A stretch of 64,000 nucleotides of DNA from Nematostella vectensis (taxonomy: Eukaryota > Cnidaria > Anthozoa > Actiniaria > Edwardsiidae). Shown here piece by piece: positions 11,524 through 24,868 of the stretch. Position numbers and translations under genes: made by a program. The stretch covers positions 12,196,203 through 12,260,202 of the forward strand of contig NC_064037.1 in NCBI RefSeq assembly GCF_932526225.1, in the 5' to 3' direction. The stretch's first letter is position 1. Each line of letters starts with the position of its first letter. The notes below the pieces were generated by a model. It saw only the letters and a list, made by a program, of their open reading frames with translations, searched no databases and had not been told where the DNA came from.

Positions 11524-14500
11524 ATGAGTGAATTAGAAAGACGCCCGGTGGCTGTCACCGCTGCGTTCAACTCGCAGCTAAAATCGTTATGCATTAAAGA
11601 ATTCCCATGCGGATTTGGTCAATGGGTAAGATATAAATTGTCGTTGTTAAATTTATCTGATCGCCATGCATGACACGCGAATGTTGTTGTTTTAATCAAC
11701 GAAATGTTATTGGTTTAATTACTTTCTCTAATACGAAGAAGTGTTCCAGTTTTAGAACCAGTCGCTCAGAAAAAAGATGGCACCTTTGTGTGGGACAATA
11801 TACTTTAGCAAAATGTTTGTGTTCTTACTTATTCAGCCTGAAGGGCATTTTTCCCTCTAGCGTGTGCCATCAGATACAATATATGGTACTACCGTTAAAT
11901 CAATGACATCTCCTGGTGTGATTACATCTACAGTACCAGGTGAGAATTAAAATCAGGTGATGACCAGGTAACTCATGTTATGTAAGGCTGTGTTTGGTGA
12001 TATTGGTGTAACTTATAATCAAAATAGTTATATACAATAGTTTTTTTTCAAGAGTTTATGAAGTGTTAAACATTGGGTTTGAAATTCAAAATCATTCTCC
12101 GAAAGTTTATTTCAATTTGTGTGGCAGCAGACTAAAATTCTGAGACTATAATTGGGGATTATAGGTCTGCACATTTTTGTGATCATCAATGGTTCTTCTA
12201 TCAGAAAGCATGAGTGAAGATGCATGAAATACCTGAAAATATTGCGAGCCCCTCCACCGCTCACCGTGTAATGGCCCCGCCCTGTTGTATTATAACTAGC
12301 AGAAAGCTGTTGACTTTTTGCTAAAGGCTATTTTATAGTCATGCCAAACTTACCTGACCATATACCAGGTTTCAGTCATTTGTACGTTTAAACATCTTTT
12401 ATACTTGTAGAGCCTACAGCATGTTATGAGACAGTGGAAGACCTTCAAGAACTAGCAATAAAGACACCATACAATGTCGACTGCACCTGGAGCAGTGAGG
12501 CAACTACCCTTAGAGAAATTGCTGTCAAGAATCCAGAGAAACTTACAAATAGCTTTGTGTTGAGCCACTTTAAATCCCTCAGAATAGTTGACAAAAAGGT
12601 ACTGTGAGGATGCTTTTTCATAGAAATCATGTAACCTAACTGTGCTTCTGGTACATTATTTATATATAAATGTAACATTGGCCCTCTCAGCATTTTATCA
12701 ATGTGTGAAATTAACTGCTTATACACTGTTTTTAGGTGACAGAAATTGATGAAGGATTGTTGAACTTCAAAAACTTACAACAACTAACCCTCAGTGCAAA
12801 CCTTATATCTCTTGTGGACTCCCAAAGACTGCCAAAATGCTTGAAGGTCAGTTTTTAGAGTGTTTTACAATGAAACCATGTTTTTAATGTCATGTTGACT
12901 TGAACTGTGTTAGCTTTTGCTGTGTTTTGATGTATCTGATAGAATGCTGTTCTTTATCAAGGGAGATAATATATAGGTGAATAGGACATAAGGTCCCTTA
13001 TTGCTAAGCCTTTTTATTGTATTCGTTAAGAGTAGGCCTATATAAGGCTCACAGGGGCTTCATTAATGTTCAGAGTGGGTGGTGGAGATAGATAAGTAGG
13101 GGGAGAAAGTTAATTTTATTCTATTAAAGTTCAAATAAAACTTAAATCAATTTTTTTTTAAAAGTAGCCAGTGCTCAGTAGGTGGCGGTTCCTCCAGCCC
13201 CTAAAGGCCTAATGAAAACCCTTGGCTCATTATTATCATTAATTATAACTGTTCATTTTTTCACCATTAAAACACAGGAACTTGAGTTATCAGCAAATAA
13301 GATCTCAGATATCAGCTCACTGTGCCGGAATCCTCCTCCTCTTATCCACCTTGGCCTTGGCTATAACCAGATCACCTCCATCTCTGGACACATGACCCCT
13401 TTGGCATGGTAAGTCCTTTATTGCTCTACGCCTAATAGGCATTGTAGCTGATCGAGGGGGTTCTAGGAGTGGGCCCAAAATTGATTTTAAACAAAGAGAC
13501 ATATGACTTTTACTTTCTGTTACTCAAAAGAAGAAGGGAGGATGGATAATGTAGCTACCCAATCCAACACATTTTATCTATCCTTGTATCCAATGGGCAT
13601 AGATCCCCCCCCCCCCTTAATACTGTACTGAAACCAGAAGTCCTGGATCTCCAGCTGCAACGTGTAAGGGACACTTGCACAGGTAAAAGTGATTTTAGTG
13701 TTGTTTTTTTTGGCAATCCCAAAAGCAGTCAAATCATGCGAAATAACTTAAATGACTATCCATAGTTTTATTAAAATGACCTTCAAATGTAGTTTGGAAA
13801 CTTCACATTAAGCGGATGAAAGTGGATTTAAATATTACTTTTAGGTTTTGTAACAGGCTGTACCTCTACTAAAACCTTTAAAATTGCATAAATCAACTAA
13901 AACCTTTGTATAAAATACCTTTTATGAAGGATTCATTCATTTCTATTTATTAAGCTTGGGTGAAGTAATCAGGAAGATTTTACACTGTTTCGTTTAGTCA
14001 CTTTTCTCTTTTGTCACTTTTCTTCTTTAATCACTTTTTGTCACAACTCTCTTAGAACAAGCATGTGAGTGCCGCAAAAAACATAAGTAATCACCAATAT
14101 TTCAGGAAAATGTTATTGAAAACTGATCACCTAAGTGTGGCTGCTATTGAATTGTTCACCTTACGCTGTTTACTTTCCTGTTGACAGGCGCCATCTTCTG
14201 TCCCTTGATCTGAGTTGTAACAACTTGCCTGACCTTTACAGTACTATAAACACTCTGAAAACTTTGCCAAAACTTCGCAACTTAGTAATGCAGGGAAACC
14301 CATTAGCGGTAAGTATGAAGCAGTATGTCGAGGCTTGCCTTCTTATCATATACGATGTGTAGAATACAATAAACACTTACTGTGCAACCAGTGCAGTACC
14401 ATACATAACACACATGAAACTCTACTAAAACTCAGCAAGTCAGTCATGCGAAGAAAAACATGTAGCCTGGGGTGAGGAACGAAGTGCCAGCACCCCTTGG

Positions 14501-17500
14501 CCTAAAAAGTTTCTCTATATCTCATATTCTTCAATGACGTCTATGACTTCATATGCCCACAGCAGTAACAGTTGCAGCTAAGTTTCTCGTAGTAATACAT
14601 ATTGATAATAGCTATGGTGATCTACAGCTTGTCCCTGGTTATCGTGGATATGTGATTGACTCAATTCGTGCCCTGACCATACTTGATGATACAAGAATAT
14701 CTGCTGATGAAAAGCACTACTTCAAGGGACTCTCCAAACTTAGAGGTACGGGTTAAATTATATAACTAGAAAGACTACTGACAAGCTGTAGAAAAACTAG
14801 ATGGTCTGCGTAGGCGTGGTGTAGACAAGGTATGGATCAACACAAGGTTGAAACAGAGTAGTTGCACTGACATTTCGAGCATTAGCCCTTTGTCGGAGCA
14901 AAAATTGTCTCTTTGGCTTACGCCCGAAATGTCAGCACAACTACAGTACTCTGTTTCACAGAGACATTTAACATACCTTTTCAACTTTATGTTGATTTAT
15001 GCCTTAGAGGTACAGGTGCCTGATATTTTGGGCTGCCCACTGGAGGGGGTGAGGGAGACGTGTTTGGGGTGCACATGGTGTGCCCATTCCCCCTATGGCA
15101 GCCAAAACAAACATACTTTTAGGTTATGCCTGCATTCCACTCCCCCTGAGACAGTAGTTTTGTGTTTAATGGACACTTTCTTTCACCACTTTTTCAAAGT
15201 CGTCCTCTCTGATAATTGACAGAAAAGTAAACTTAACAATCCATTAATTTTTCTGTCACAGATATTCCTATGGATGAAGCAAGACTTACAATAGCCATCA
15301 GCGTTATTCAAGGAGTAAAAATGCCCCCAGAAATTGAGGTGAGAAGAATAATTTTTTGGTTGTTGTTTTGCAGAGAGACCATTCCTTTTGCTATTTGGCA
15401 CTTATTTTGAAACAAATAATGACATTTTTAAATGCAGGATCCTGAGTCCAACACGGAGTATCCCAAGATTGAGCATCGATACCATGTGGAGTTCAAGTTT
15501 CTTGAACTTCCCCATGTAGTACGCAGTGCCTCTCCAGTTCCCTCCATTCCAACCATCTCCATTACAAGCCCAGAGGAAGAGGAGGGTGCGACTGAACCAT
15601 ATGTGGACCAGGAAGACTTGGAGGTGAAAGAGAACATCCAAACAGGTACTGGAGATTAATGGGTAATGTATACGCAGGGCCGTAGCAGGGGGTGGGGCAC
15701 TGGGGGCATTTCCCTCTCCCCCAATATTTTCAAAAATTGTAAGGAAATGACCAGTAGGGGCGTGGCTGTGCCCCCCCATTGTTTTCTTGATGTTCCTGTA
15801 TTGTTCCCCCCAACCAAATAATTTTAGGCTTGCTACAGCTATGATACCCCAATCCCAAAGAACCTGTCATGTCCCTCAGTTTACTGATAAGCCATGCTCC
15901 TTAGCCTAGGAATAGCTACATACGTTCGAAGCTCTTGAGCCTTTATTATTATTATTGATATTATTTATTCTTTATCATTGTAATTTTATTATTGTTTTGG
16001 TATTTAATACCAAAGTTACAATAAGTATGTCAGTTATTGCTAAGTACATCGAGTCTATATAATCATTCCAGTAATTTATTTGATACCCATATGAAGCTAT
16101 GTAGATTATCTGAATGCATCCTCATTTAAAATAGGTGTAACTTGTGTCTCAGGCATATCAATATGCACAAATCAAGTCAATAAAGTGAGTCAGGTATTAT
16201 AAGATGTACGGGACTGAAGCATTCCCTGTCATTCCAGATGCCTTGAAGCTGAATGCTACAGATGGGCACACATGGACAGAAGAACCTATCGAAATCAACT
16301 ACTCCAATGATTTCCACACCAGAAAGCTTTCTAAGCTTCGTGACTTCTTACAGCAGGGCATTGAGTTTTCTATCGTTGAATCAAGGTTGTCATTTGTGTT
16401 GGAGGACCCCAACGCCCCACCCCTAGGGGAGGACGAGCCATCTTCAGGAAAAGGTAAGAGAAAAACGGAACACCAGAGATATGTGTGGAATGTTCATTTT
16501 CTTCTGATGGCGCTTCAGGCGCTGAATTCTCGCAGAGACACGTTCCTAGTGGACTGTTTGCAAATCTTGCATGACATTGGTAAAAACAAACGTTCAATAC
16601 ATATTTACCACTGTTCACGGTTTTTCTTTCCACCTGTCTCACCCTCTATCATCCTTGACTACTTTTGGGGGATCATTTGAGGTTTTTCTTTCAATTTTTT
16701 TTAGACTTGACAAGTGATGAATCAAGTGTCTAGAAAGGTTATTTCGACTTTTTTAATTGATTTTTAGGTCGACCTGACAGTAAAGCTGATAAAGGCGGGA
16801 AAAAGAGCGGCAAAAAGGAGGAGAAAAGAAAAGACTCTGCAAAGGCCAAGGTAACTGTATAGGAAGTCTCACCTCCTTTTAATAACGACTTTAGCCCGCT
16901 ATCCGGCTATACTGTGGGTTAAGAAATTACTACGGGGTTTTGGGAATTCCCAAAACAGTAATTTCCGAATAAAACCACTGGAAAGCCGCCTAGCAGGCTA
17001 TGACATTGTAACTTTGCACTTGCAGTAAAGACGATATTTAATCCACCATTTTCAAGTTGAAGAAGTTTGTAGTGGGTGTTTCATCAAATTTTAACAAAAG
17101 GGCCTTGTCGCTTTTTATATGTCACTGCATCGTCGGAATTTTATAAAGGCGTAAGTCGCAAATACAGATAATAATTTATTTATTTTCTAGCGACAGAAAA
17201 GCCACTAGTCCGTCTTGCCTAGTCCGTCCCTAGCTGGCGTCTTTGGGGTGTAAGGGAGGTAATATAATAAGACCCGCCTAAAAACCTCTGCCAAGCTGAT
17301 TGTTTTCCTTCAACAGGGCAAAGACGGTAAGAAAGGCAAAGGCAAGCAGGAGGAAATGGAATTGTTTGAGCTGCCACGAACGCACCGACTCCTGGGCTCG
17401 TGTCACGTGTCCCTCGCATCTTTATTAGATGGAGAATTCGAGATCTCAGCTGACTGTATATGCCAGGGAGAGAAAGAAGATGCAGGCCAGGATAATGAAG

Positions 17501-18191
17501 AAGCTAAGAAGGCAGATGGTGCGGACAAGAAAAAAACTGGCAAAGGTGAGTTGGAGAGCCAAGTGGAACTGCCTAAACGGGATTCACATATATGGGATAC
17601 ACGCGTTTCTTCAGTGCCGTAGCAGGAGGCCTCGAAATATTGGCTGGTGGGGGGAAGATACAGAAACAGCCACACCCTAATAGGTAAATTCCTTATAAAT
17701 TTTCAAACTATTTTGGAGGAGGGCATATGCCCCAAGTGCTCCACCCCCTGCTACGGCCCTGTACCCTTATTTCCTACAACGGATTTCATATAAAACAGAC
17801 AAACACTAGTCCCGATGAGTGAAATTTCCATAACTTCACCATCGTTAGGTTGGTTTCTGGGTTTTTTTTATGAATAGTGGTCCGTGCACGACATTCATCC
17901 TCGTTCTCCATTCTCTCTTCAGAACACAGTGAGAAGGCTAGCAAAGGTGGCCAAAAACCCAACACCGACTCCAAGAAAGGCGGTAAGGATGCACGTGGGA
18001 AATCAGCTGTAAAGGGAGGCAAGGAACTCAAAGGCAAGGGAAAAACAAAAGAGGAGAACATCACGGAGGAAGACGATGAACCCCCACCCCCTCCCCCTCT
18101 GGCCACGTTTGTCAAGATCACGCTTCACCGATGGAAATCTGCAAAAGAAGCGACACTTGCTCAGGATGGTTGCGCTGTGGAAGCACACTGA
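11524..18191 (+). CDS. LRRC43: Leucine-rich repeat protein LRRC43 (13 exons)
   Basis: Encodes 643 residues; human LRRC43 has about 656. Exons: 11524-11625, 11861-11939, 12411-12598, 12736-12846, 13278-13408, 14188-14308, 14628-14745, 15262-15338, 15438-15645, 16238-16453, 16768-16850, 17317-17545, 17923-18191; all GT/AG and in frame. Residues about 110-245 are leucine-rich repeats (for example NLQQLTLSANLISLV, PLIHLGLGYNQITSI, LLSLDLSCNNLPDL), capped by LRNLVMQGNPLALVPGYR. A middle part with YHVEFKFLELP follows, then Lys/Glu-rich linkers (exons 11-13), an 'LLGSCHVSLASLLDGE' block and a C-terminal FVKITLHRWKSAK. The function is not well defined in any animal; expression in ciliated cells is known for the family. 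A polyadenylation signal AATAAA lies at 18295. Introns hold MITE copies (15676, 17612). Confidence 0.92.
14768..14998. repeat. Palindromic dispersed repeat with hammerhead-like core
   Basis: Lies in LRRC43 intron 7. Its left part (14768-14910) is the reverse complement of 41785-41950 over about 150 bp. The repeat is itself palindromic: GAAACAGAGTAGTTGCACTG near 14849 recurs inverted near 14960-14930. On the minus strand it reads CCGACAAAGGGCTAATGCTC then GAAATGTCAG, which has the layout of a hammerhead ribozyme core as found in Penelope-like elements. Confidence 0.5.
15676..15843. mobile_element. CAGGGCCGTAGC-type MITE
   Basis: A 168-bp copy in LRRC43 intron 9. It begins CAGGGCCGTAGCAGGGGG and ends GGCTTGCTACAGCTATG, an imperfect inverse of the start. 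The interior contains AGGGGCGTGGCTGTGCCCCC, shared with copies near 100-260 and 5138-5267. Ends of CAGGG type are typical of hAT transposons, but I could not find a matching 8-bp duplication. Confidence 0.6.
17612..17761. mobile_element. CAGGGCCGTAGC-type MITE, second intronic copy
   Basis: A 150-bp copy in LRRC43 intron 12 with both ends intact: CAGTGCCGTAGCAGGAGG at left and CCCCCTGCTACGGCCCTG at right, which are inverse repeats of about 18 bp. It has no coding capacity. Flanking sequences do not show a clean duplication. Confidence 0.65.
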
Positions 18192-18801
18192 ACCGGGTCT
18201 AGTGATGAGAGTGATGATCCAAACCAGGGAAAAAACGTTGCGGGGACTTCACTGTAGTTTATTCAATGTACATATATGTAATAATATCTTTGTAAATAAA
18301 TTAGAGATGGATTATTCTTTGTTTTTTGTTTTTTTAATTGGGAATATATTTTTGGGTTACCTGCGTTAAGGCTGTGGATTTCTATTATCAACAGGGAATA
18401 GTAAAAGGGCAACAAAAGTTTTTTTAATATATATATATATATATATATTTTCCCTATAATATCCACAATTTAAAACCAGTTAATTTAACTTGACCCTCAC
18501 GGTGATTAAGGCAAGCGCCCGATAACTAAATATTTTCTATACAATTCTACAATTAATTTCTATACAATGTTTTACAATTAAATAAGCTGGATGAAAGCCA
18601 TTCCTAATAGACAGCCTGTTTCTATTTGGTTGTTTTTTTTTTTTTGGGGGGGGGGTGGCTAAGGTCTTTAAAGCGAGATCTCTACCTGGTAACCTTTCCA
18701 GATGTTCTATGGATTCATTCGCATTCACAGTCATCGCCTTTGATTTAGGTGGTTCTCGGGATCACAAGAGACAAGTCAAGCTTGGTTGAAAAAAAAAACT
18801 A
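18192..18801. other. Tail-to-tail spacer between LRRC43 and FBXO21
   Basis: This 610-bp stretch holds both 3' UTRs. The LRRC43 poly(A) signal AATAAA is at 18295-18300. A TA dinucleotide run is at 18428-18448. No AATAAA is evident on the minus strand for FBXO21; an ATTAAA variant lies near 18423-18428. Confidence 0.55.
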
Positions 18802-21800
18802 TCATGCATCTAAGTTATCCTCGGGGTAGATATTCTGTAACACGTAGTTAGGAATGTATCGGTGCCCCTTCCAAGCCTTGAAATATTTGCCGAGGTCTGG
18901 GTGACGATTGAATTCTTGCCCAGTTTCGATGACCAGGTTCTCTGAGATGGGAAAAAAATATGTCAAAAGATAGAAAGTAGTTCATCTGGGAAAAGAGAAA
19001 ATAAGACATGTGCGTACCTAGGATTGGCTGAGGGGAGGGGGGGGGGGGTAGCAGCCATAGGTATAATATGGAAAAGCATAGTATTTTAGGATTCCTTAAG
19101 AAGAAATGAGCCACACTTTGATCGCCAGGGGGAGAGGGGGTGTGCACCACACCCTGCGCACCCCTATGTGTACGCGCCTGTCATATTACTTCTCATACGT
19201 AATACATTAGGGGTTTTTTAACCAGGGATGACACGTGACGGGTACACACCTTCGGCAGCATATCTGCTCGTGCCGTCATCGCCAAGGACGTTATAGAAGG
19301 GCTGGCTACGGCCGTTAGGGAGACGGTCCACACCCATTTGCTGGATCCAGGCGTCGCTCATATTGCAGAATGGGTCCCATCCCCAAATCACACAGCCGTA
19401 ATGATATCTATCGACAACACATATGATAAATAGGCGCCTTTATCAAAACCTGTCTTCCCCCAAAACACAACCAGTTCAACTCGTATTGACAGAATTAGCT
19501 AGAACCAGTTTTATTTAAAAAATAGACCTCATTTTTGCGTGTGTCTGCCCTCTAATAGTACAAAGATGACGTCACAGCTTGTCATGAACAAAAAAGTACG
19601 CAACAAGACGCACAGATGCTGACGCCAAGCGGGCGTGTGTCCTCGTGGACCCTTGACCAATCAGAACGAGCGATTTAAGAGTGTCTTTCTATAAATACTC
19701 ATTTCAAATAGAGATGCAATAGGTGCTCATCATGTAAGTAGCTTTATTTCGTTAATTTCCAATAACAATCTAATTTGTTTGCATTGGACACATGAACAGT
19801 CTGACGTCTGAATTGATAAAGTTTGGCACGAATTAAGTTCGGCACGGCGCCGAGCACGGCTGCACCAGTCATGCTGCACGGCAAAAGTACGACACCGATT
19901 CAAACGTCGAGCTTTTGATCTGGCGATTAAAATACCACAATTCAACTTTTACTACTCGCAACCTATTGAGTACGATTCATTTAGTGCAACGTCTGAATCA
20001 ACGATGAACCCAATGTAGATAGAAAAAGACAACTAGATTCGGCACGGCAGGAGCGTTACATCGGGCCTAAATTCGGCCAATGCACTGGGCGATACACTTA
20101 CCTCCTGTGACGCATTACCATGCCAACTTTATAGATCACTTTGGAATGTCGGGGATCAGAACGAAGTTTCTAAAAATTGAAAAGAAATTAAGAATACACC
20201 ACTTTTCGGCAGTTGAGGGGAGTGGGCGCGCCTTGTGTTCATCCCACGCACTTGGGTTTCTTATTAAATTTACTACAAACTATCAACAATGATTATGATA
20301 AAAAGAAACACCCTGAAGCCGGGTCACAATTCTGCACTCCTTAGGACACAACATTAGCCCAAGCTGGTTTGACTTCGTATAAAGGGATACCATAGGTCCA
20401 CTGCTTAGAGCATAGCACTAACCGGTTTAAGACGCTGTGTTTCATCTTCGGTTTCTGAATCTTTTTGGTTCTTTGCGTCTTGAAGAAGGAAAGCCAGTCT
20501 GTCCGAGTTATTCCAGCTGCCGAGGTATTCTAGCGTCTCAATTGCCTGGGAAGACACAGTAATTATACAATTCTGATGAGTTATATGTACCCAGAAATAA
20601 TCTTCTAGAATAACCAGATAAATGTCAGGGGAGCAAGCAAGAGTGCTTTATGTTAGGCACAGACATGGGTGGGGTCCTAACCAAGGGGAACCTAGTGTTA
20701 TGGCACAGAGCATGGATATAGGACTAACCAGGGGCACCTAGTGTTATGGCACGGAGAATGGGTGGTGGTGTAACCAGGAACTTGTGTCAGGGCGCAAAAC
20801 ATGGGAAAGGGTGTACCCAGGGGCAGGGTGTACCCATTGGGGTATCTAGTGTCAAGGCAGACCTTGGCAGGGTTGCAACCAGTAACTAGTGTTCAGTGTA
20901 CATAATATTTACAGGGGTGTAACCAGGGACTATTGCCAGGGTGCAGACTATAGGTGGGACAAAGGGTGCACAGTTTACAAAACTTTGTTTTGATTTAAAA
21001 TTGAAGGAGCAAACCTCAGTCAAGTTAATACCCAGGTGGACAAACACCCTGGCTTGTAAGAGCCTGCACTCTCTATCCTCAGGGCATAGCATACGCTTCA
21101 GTTCTAGCACATGCCTTAGACATCTTAACCTGGAACAAAATGAAAAGATCATTTTCATGTCAGCTATACATTGATCCCCCCCAAAAAATAAAACAGAAAT
21201 GCTTTCATAGCCTCGTCGCAGCAAACTAGTCAGGTTATGAGCAAACTGTATCATCAGTGACACAACCACAATTTGTTCTGCTTACCTGCTATCAAGCCTA
21301 GTTGTTGTCTGACAGACATAAATTATGTTTGAGAGCATTCTTATCCACACATCTCTGGCAGAAGCAAGTTGAGGCTCGATATTGCCTGCATGAATCCCTC
21401 TGAGCATAGGTGAAATTAAATTCATGCATTGATCCTTTGATAAAAACCGTCCTCCATTGAAGCAGTCAATATATTGGTAATCTGAACCATCAGCAGCCCT
21501 TGAAAGAAAAACAGACAGGTAAACTGGTGATAAATGTGTAATCTGCAACTGCAACTTCTCAAGACTTACTGCAGATCATGATTACATTTCCATCGAAGTA
21601 AGAAGTGATTGGGAAAATTGACCTGGATGTTTTAAAAGCAAACAAGCACAATTAATTTACTTTAATCTCCTTTTGGACAACATACCAATAGAAAGGTACT
21701 CACTGGCTCTACTTTAACTCCAAGTCGTCGAGCAATAGCAGTAAAGACAACAGCCAATGTTATTGGAATTCCCTTCTTTCTCTCAAGCACCTACAAATTG

Positions 21801-24787
21801 TGAAATTGAAACCACTCAATAAGTCTCTACTTTTTCATCATTTCTTTGCTGACCTTTCATCAGCATCATCTACTGCATTTTAGTTTTCTTTACCTTTTTT
21901 CTTTAAGTTTTTCACCTATATGGGGGGGGGGGGGGGGGGAGTGGATAGGTTCATGGATCAGCGGATTCGGCCCCGAAGGCTCATGGATTATGGATTTTGA
22001 TGATTGTTTCAGCGGATTGGGGAATTTTGGAAATACGGCAGATCACGGATCTGTCAACAATTTGGGCTCAGATTTCGGATTTTGACTGCTTTGACGGTCC
22101 AATTTCGGAATTTAAATGAATTTCAATTGATTTTTTTTGTTATCTGTCAAACCATGCAGATCTAAAAATTTACATACATATACATACATACCCCTATTCA
22201 CCCCCCCCCCCCCCCCCCCCCGCCCTATATGCTTTTTTAGTAATTTGAATAACCAGTCTCTTAAAAAGCTGTTGAACATAATGGAAGCATGTTCCATATC
22301 TCCCCCACACCCCTTGGTCCCTTATTCCTGGAAATCTGTCAATTCAAATGCTAATGCAAATACATTTATCAATTTTCCAAATATATAGCTCGTGAGCCAA
22401 GAAGACAAGTGGTCCACTGTCCCCAATGTAGAGCCAGGTTTTTTACACCCCAGAAGAAATCCAAAGCTGGCCTGCCACGGGTTTTAAAATTGGACATCAT
22501 GCTTGGAAGACAAAGCCAATATCACTGAGCAATTGTGCCACTCTAGCAAGATACAGCTTGTTCTGGGACGCCACAAAGCAGTATTCTAAAGTAGTCTAGC
22601 CTACATTAAAAGAGAGAGGTTCAAATTACCAATATATACCTCATTGATCATTGAATTGTCCAAGTCATAATAATCCTCTGTGTTGCCTGAGAAATTTTCT
22701 TTGGTAAACATGACATCACGGACAGCTTCTAAAAATCTTTGATCCGTCACAGGACAAGTGGTGTCTTGGAGCTCAGTTGAGACAGCTACTGTTTGTCTGA
22801 CCTCTTCGGTTAAGCGTTCAAGCTCTTGGCTAACTTTATTTGTGATCTCTGAAGGCTTATCGTATTGAACCCATTGTGCTATAAGCACAGCCCCTGTAAA
22901 GGGAAAGAGTCAGTGTGTTAATACTGAAAGTGGAGAAGCAAAGCCTTTACCGCCGAGCTATTTTCTAAATTTCAAGCTCAATTTCCATTTAAACCTAAAA
23001 CATATTTCTGTCGTCAGACATGACTTGTCTGGCATTAGCATAGTGTGCCTTAATATACTATCTTGATTTGACAATTGTATCTGTGCCATTGTAATTCAGC
23101 ATCCAACATGTGAGTGATGATAAGCTACCCAATATTTTATTTTATTTTTGTATAAGCATGCCTTATATGTGAGTCCTTTTAGGTAAGTTCTGCTAAAGTA
23201 CCTACCATTCACAAGAGTCTGCTCTTCTTCTGGCTTGCATAGAAGGGATTCCCACTCCTTTATGAGTTTAAATCTTTGCAAGCAAGCTAACAGTCTGTCT
23301 GCATAGTGCTTGTGAGTCAGGTCTTGTACACTGAAGCATGAATGATACAAATGAACAATTTCTACACTGTATGTAGCATCATTTTCTAGCAATTAGAGTA
23401 GAAAACACCCACATACATTTTGTGGTGGTGAGGTCAGTGTATGAAGGAGAAGGCAAATTTCAAACTATAGACCTAAAAAAACCTTGAAAACAGCAATGAA
23501 AATCTAGTGAAAAAGAGGGTAAAAAGAAAGAGGGTGATTCTATAAGTAATAATCTTGTGATGAGCTACAAAACCTTGTGATTTTTGTGAAGACACCTCAA
23601 ATCTTTTGACAGATGGCTTATACCGTACATGTGAGTTGACAGCTATGAAGAGAGGGGAGGGGAGGATGTACATAATTAATGAGAATGAAACAAAAAAGGA
23701 ATTCCTGTATAATTCCTCCACCCCGCATAAAAAACTTTAACAAACGTAATGTTTTCCCTGCCCATAATTTTGCACCCCCTAAAATGCTTTGTATCTCCCC
23801 CTTATAAATTGATAACATTGTTCACCTACTGTATATAATGTATTTCATGCATGTGTGTGGAATTAAAAAATTGCTCACCTCAAATCCACCTCAATCAATT
23901 CAACCAATGTATTCTCTATATGGCCCTTGCTATCACAGTCATGCATTTCTATTATATCAGTCATATCTGTGTACTGTTTGTCAGGAACGTCTGCTTTAAA
24001 GAATGCATTTCTGGTCAACCTTTCTATAAGATGCAGTACTTTCTGCTCAATTTGCAATCTCTCCCGAAACACCTGTCGCCAGTCCTCTGATGAAAACTTT
24101 CGCCAGACCTTCCATCTGCAGTAAAGATATGACCAAGATCAGTGTCAATGACTTGGGTTGAAAAGGCTTTCCTCGGGACGGGTCCAGCATTTCCCAAAGA
24201 AAGGGGTGTCACAGGCCTACAGGACAGTGATGTACCAATACATCAAACATCTGGCATGAAATAATTGTGTGTAATTTTGCTCTAATATACAACTTTTCAC
24301 TGCATTTTCACTATATGGAGCAACACTTTTTGTATTTGAAACTACAATAGGGATTTGCCGATAAGCCAATGGGAAGAGCTTTCTGTATCTGCAACACAAC
24401 ACCACCTGACGACTGCGATAAGGTTATTCATCTTTATTGTTTTGACAAAGGTATTATTGTAATTACATCGCGCCATTGTTACCTCTCTCTACAACAACAG
24501 CAATTGTCTGGAATTTTTAAGAAAGGCATTTTTAGGTTGCAATGGGTCTTCTTGACGCGCTTATTTTCATTAGGAGCTTAAATCCATCAGGAGAAGTCAC
24601 TTTACCTGCGAACACATCTTCGTCTCCACACTTCATTGCTCGTCGCTATCGCATTGAAACGACTGCAGACTTGAGCAAATCGGCAAATATCTCTGTGATC
24701 CAGTAAGTCATAAGCGAGAATCATGTCAACAAGCTCGTCAGCAAGAGTCATAATCGATACTTTCGCTCCGTCTGAATCAGCCGCCAT
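18802..24787 (-). CDS. FBXO21: F-box only protein 21 (12 exons)
   Basis: Encodes 584 residues (human about 628), the substrate-recognition subunit of an SCF ubiquitin ligase. Exons, 5' to 3': 24787-24606, 24115-23879, 23330-23206, 22893-22640, 21790-21704, 21622-21570, 21498-21286, 21129-21015, 20545-20423, 20169-20102, 19407-19250, 18941-18802; the frame is continuous throughout. Domains in order: F-box (about 15-60, LADELVDMILAYDLLDHRDI); a helical region; a SirB1/transglutaminase-like part (ERKKGIPITLAVVFTAIARR, NFPNHFLLRW, YIDCFNGGRFLS); then a YccV-like domain, about 470-575 (VGMVMRHRRYHYGCVIWGWD, QPFYNVLGDDGTSRYAAE, HRYIPNYVLQNIYPED). The exon at 21015 uses a weak donor, GTTTGC. It is head to head with the dynein light chain gene. 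One 68-bp exon (20102-20169) was found only by matching the human KLRSDE block. Confidence 0.94.
24606..24787 (-). promoter_or_regulatory. YY1-like motif over the FBXO21 start codon
   Basis: On the minus strand the start codon region reads CCCAAGATGGCGGCTG (24780-24795), matching the YY1 consensus AAGATGGCGGC with the ATG being the initiator codon itself. The motif sits inside the first exon, a placement known for YY1 sites near transcription starts. The feature span given is the exon that holds it. Confidence 0.45.
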
Positions 24788-24868
24788 CTTGGGTTATGTA
24801 AACACAGGCAAACCGGAAAATATCAATTATATTGGGAGTCCTGTGTTTTTTTGCTTATTCGATCGGAA

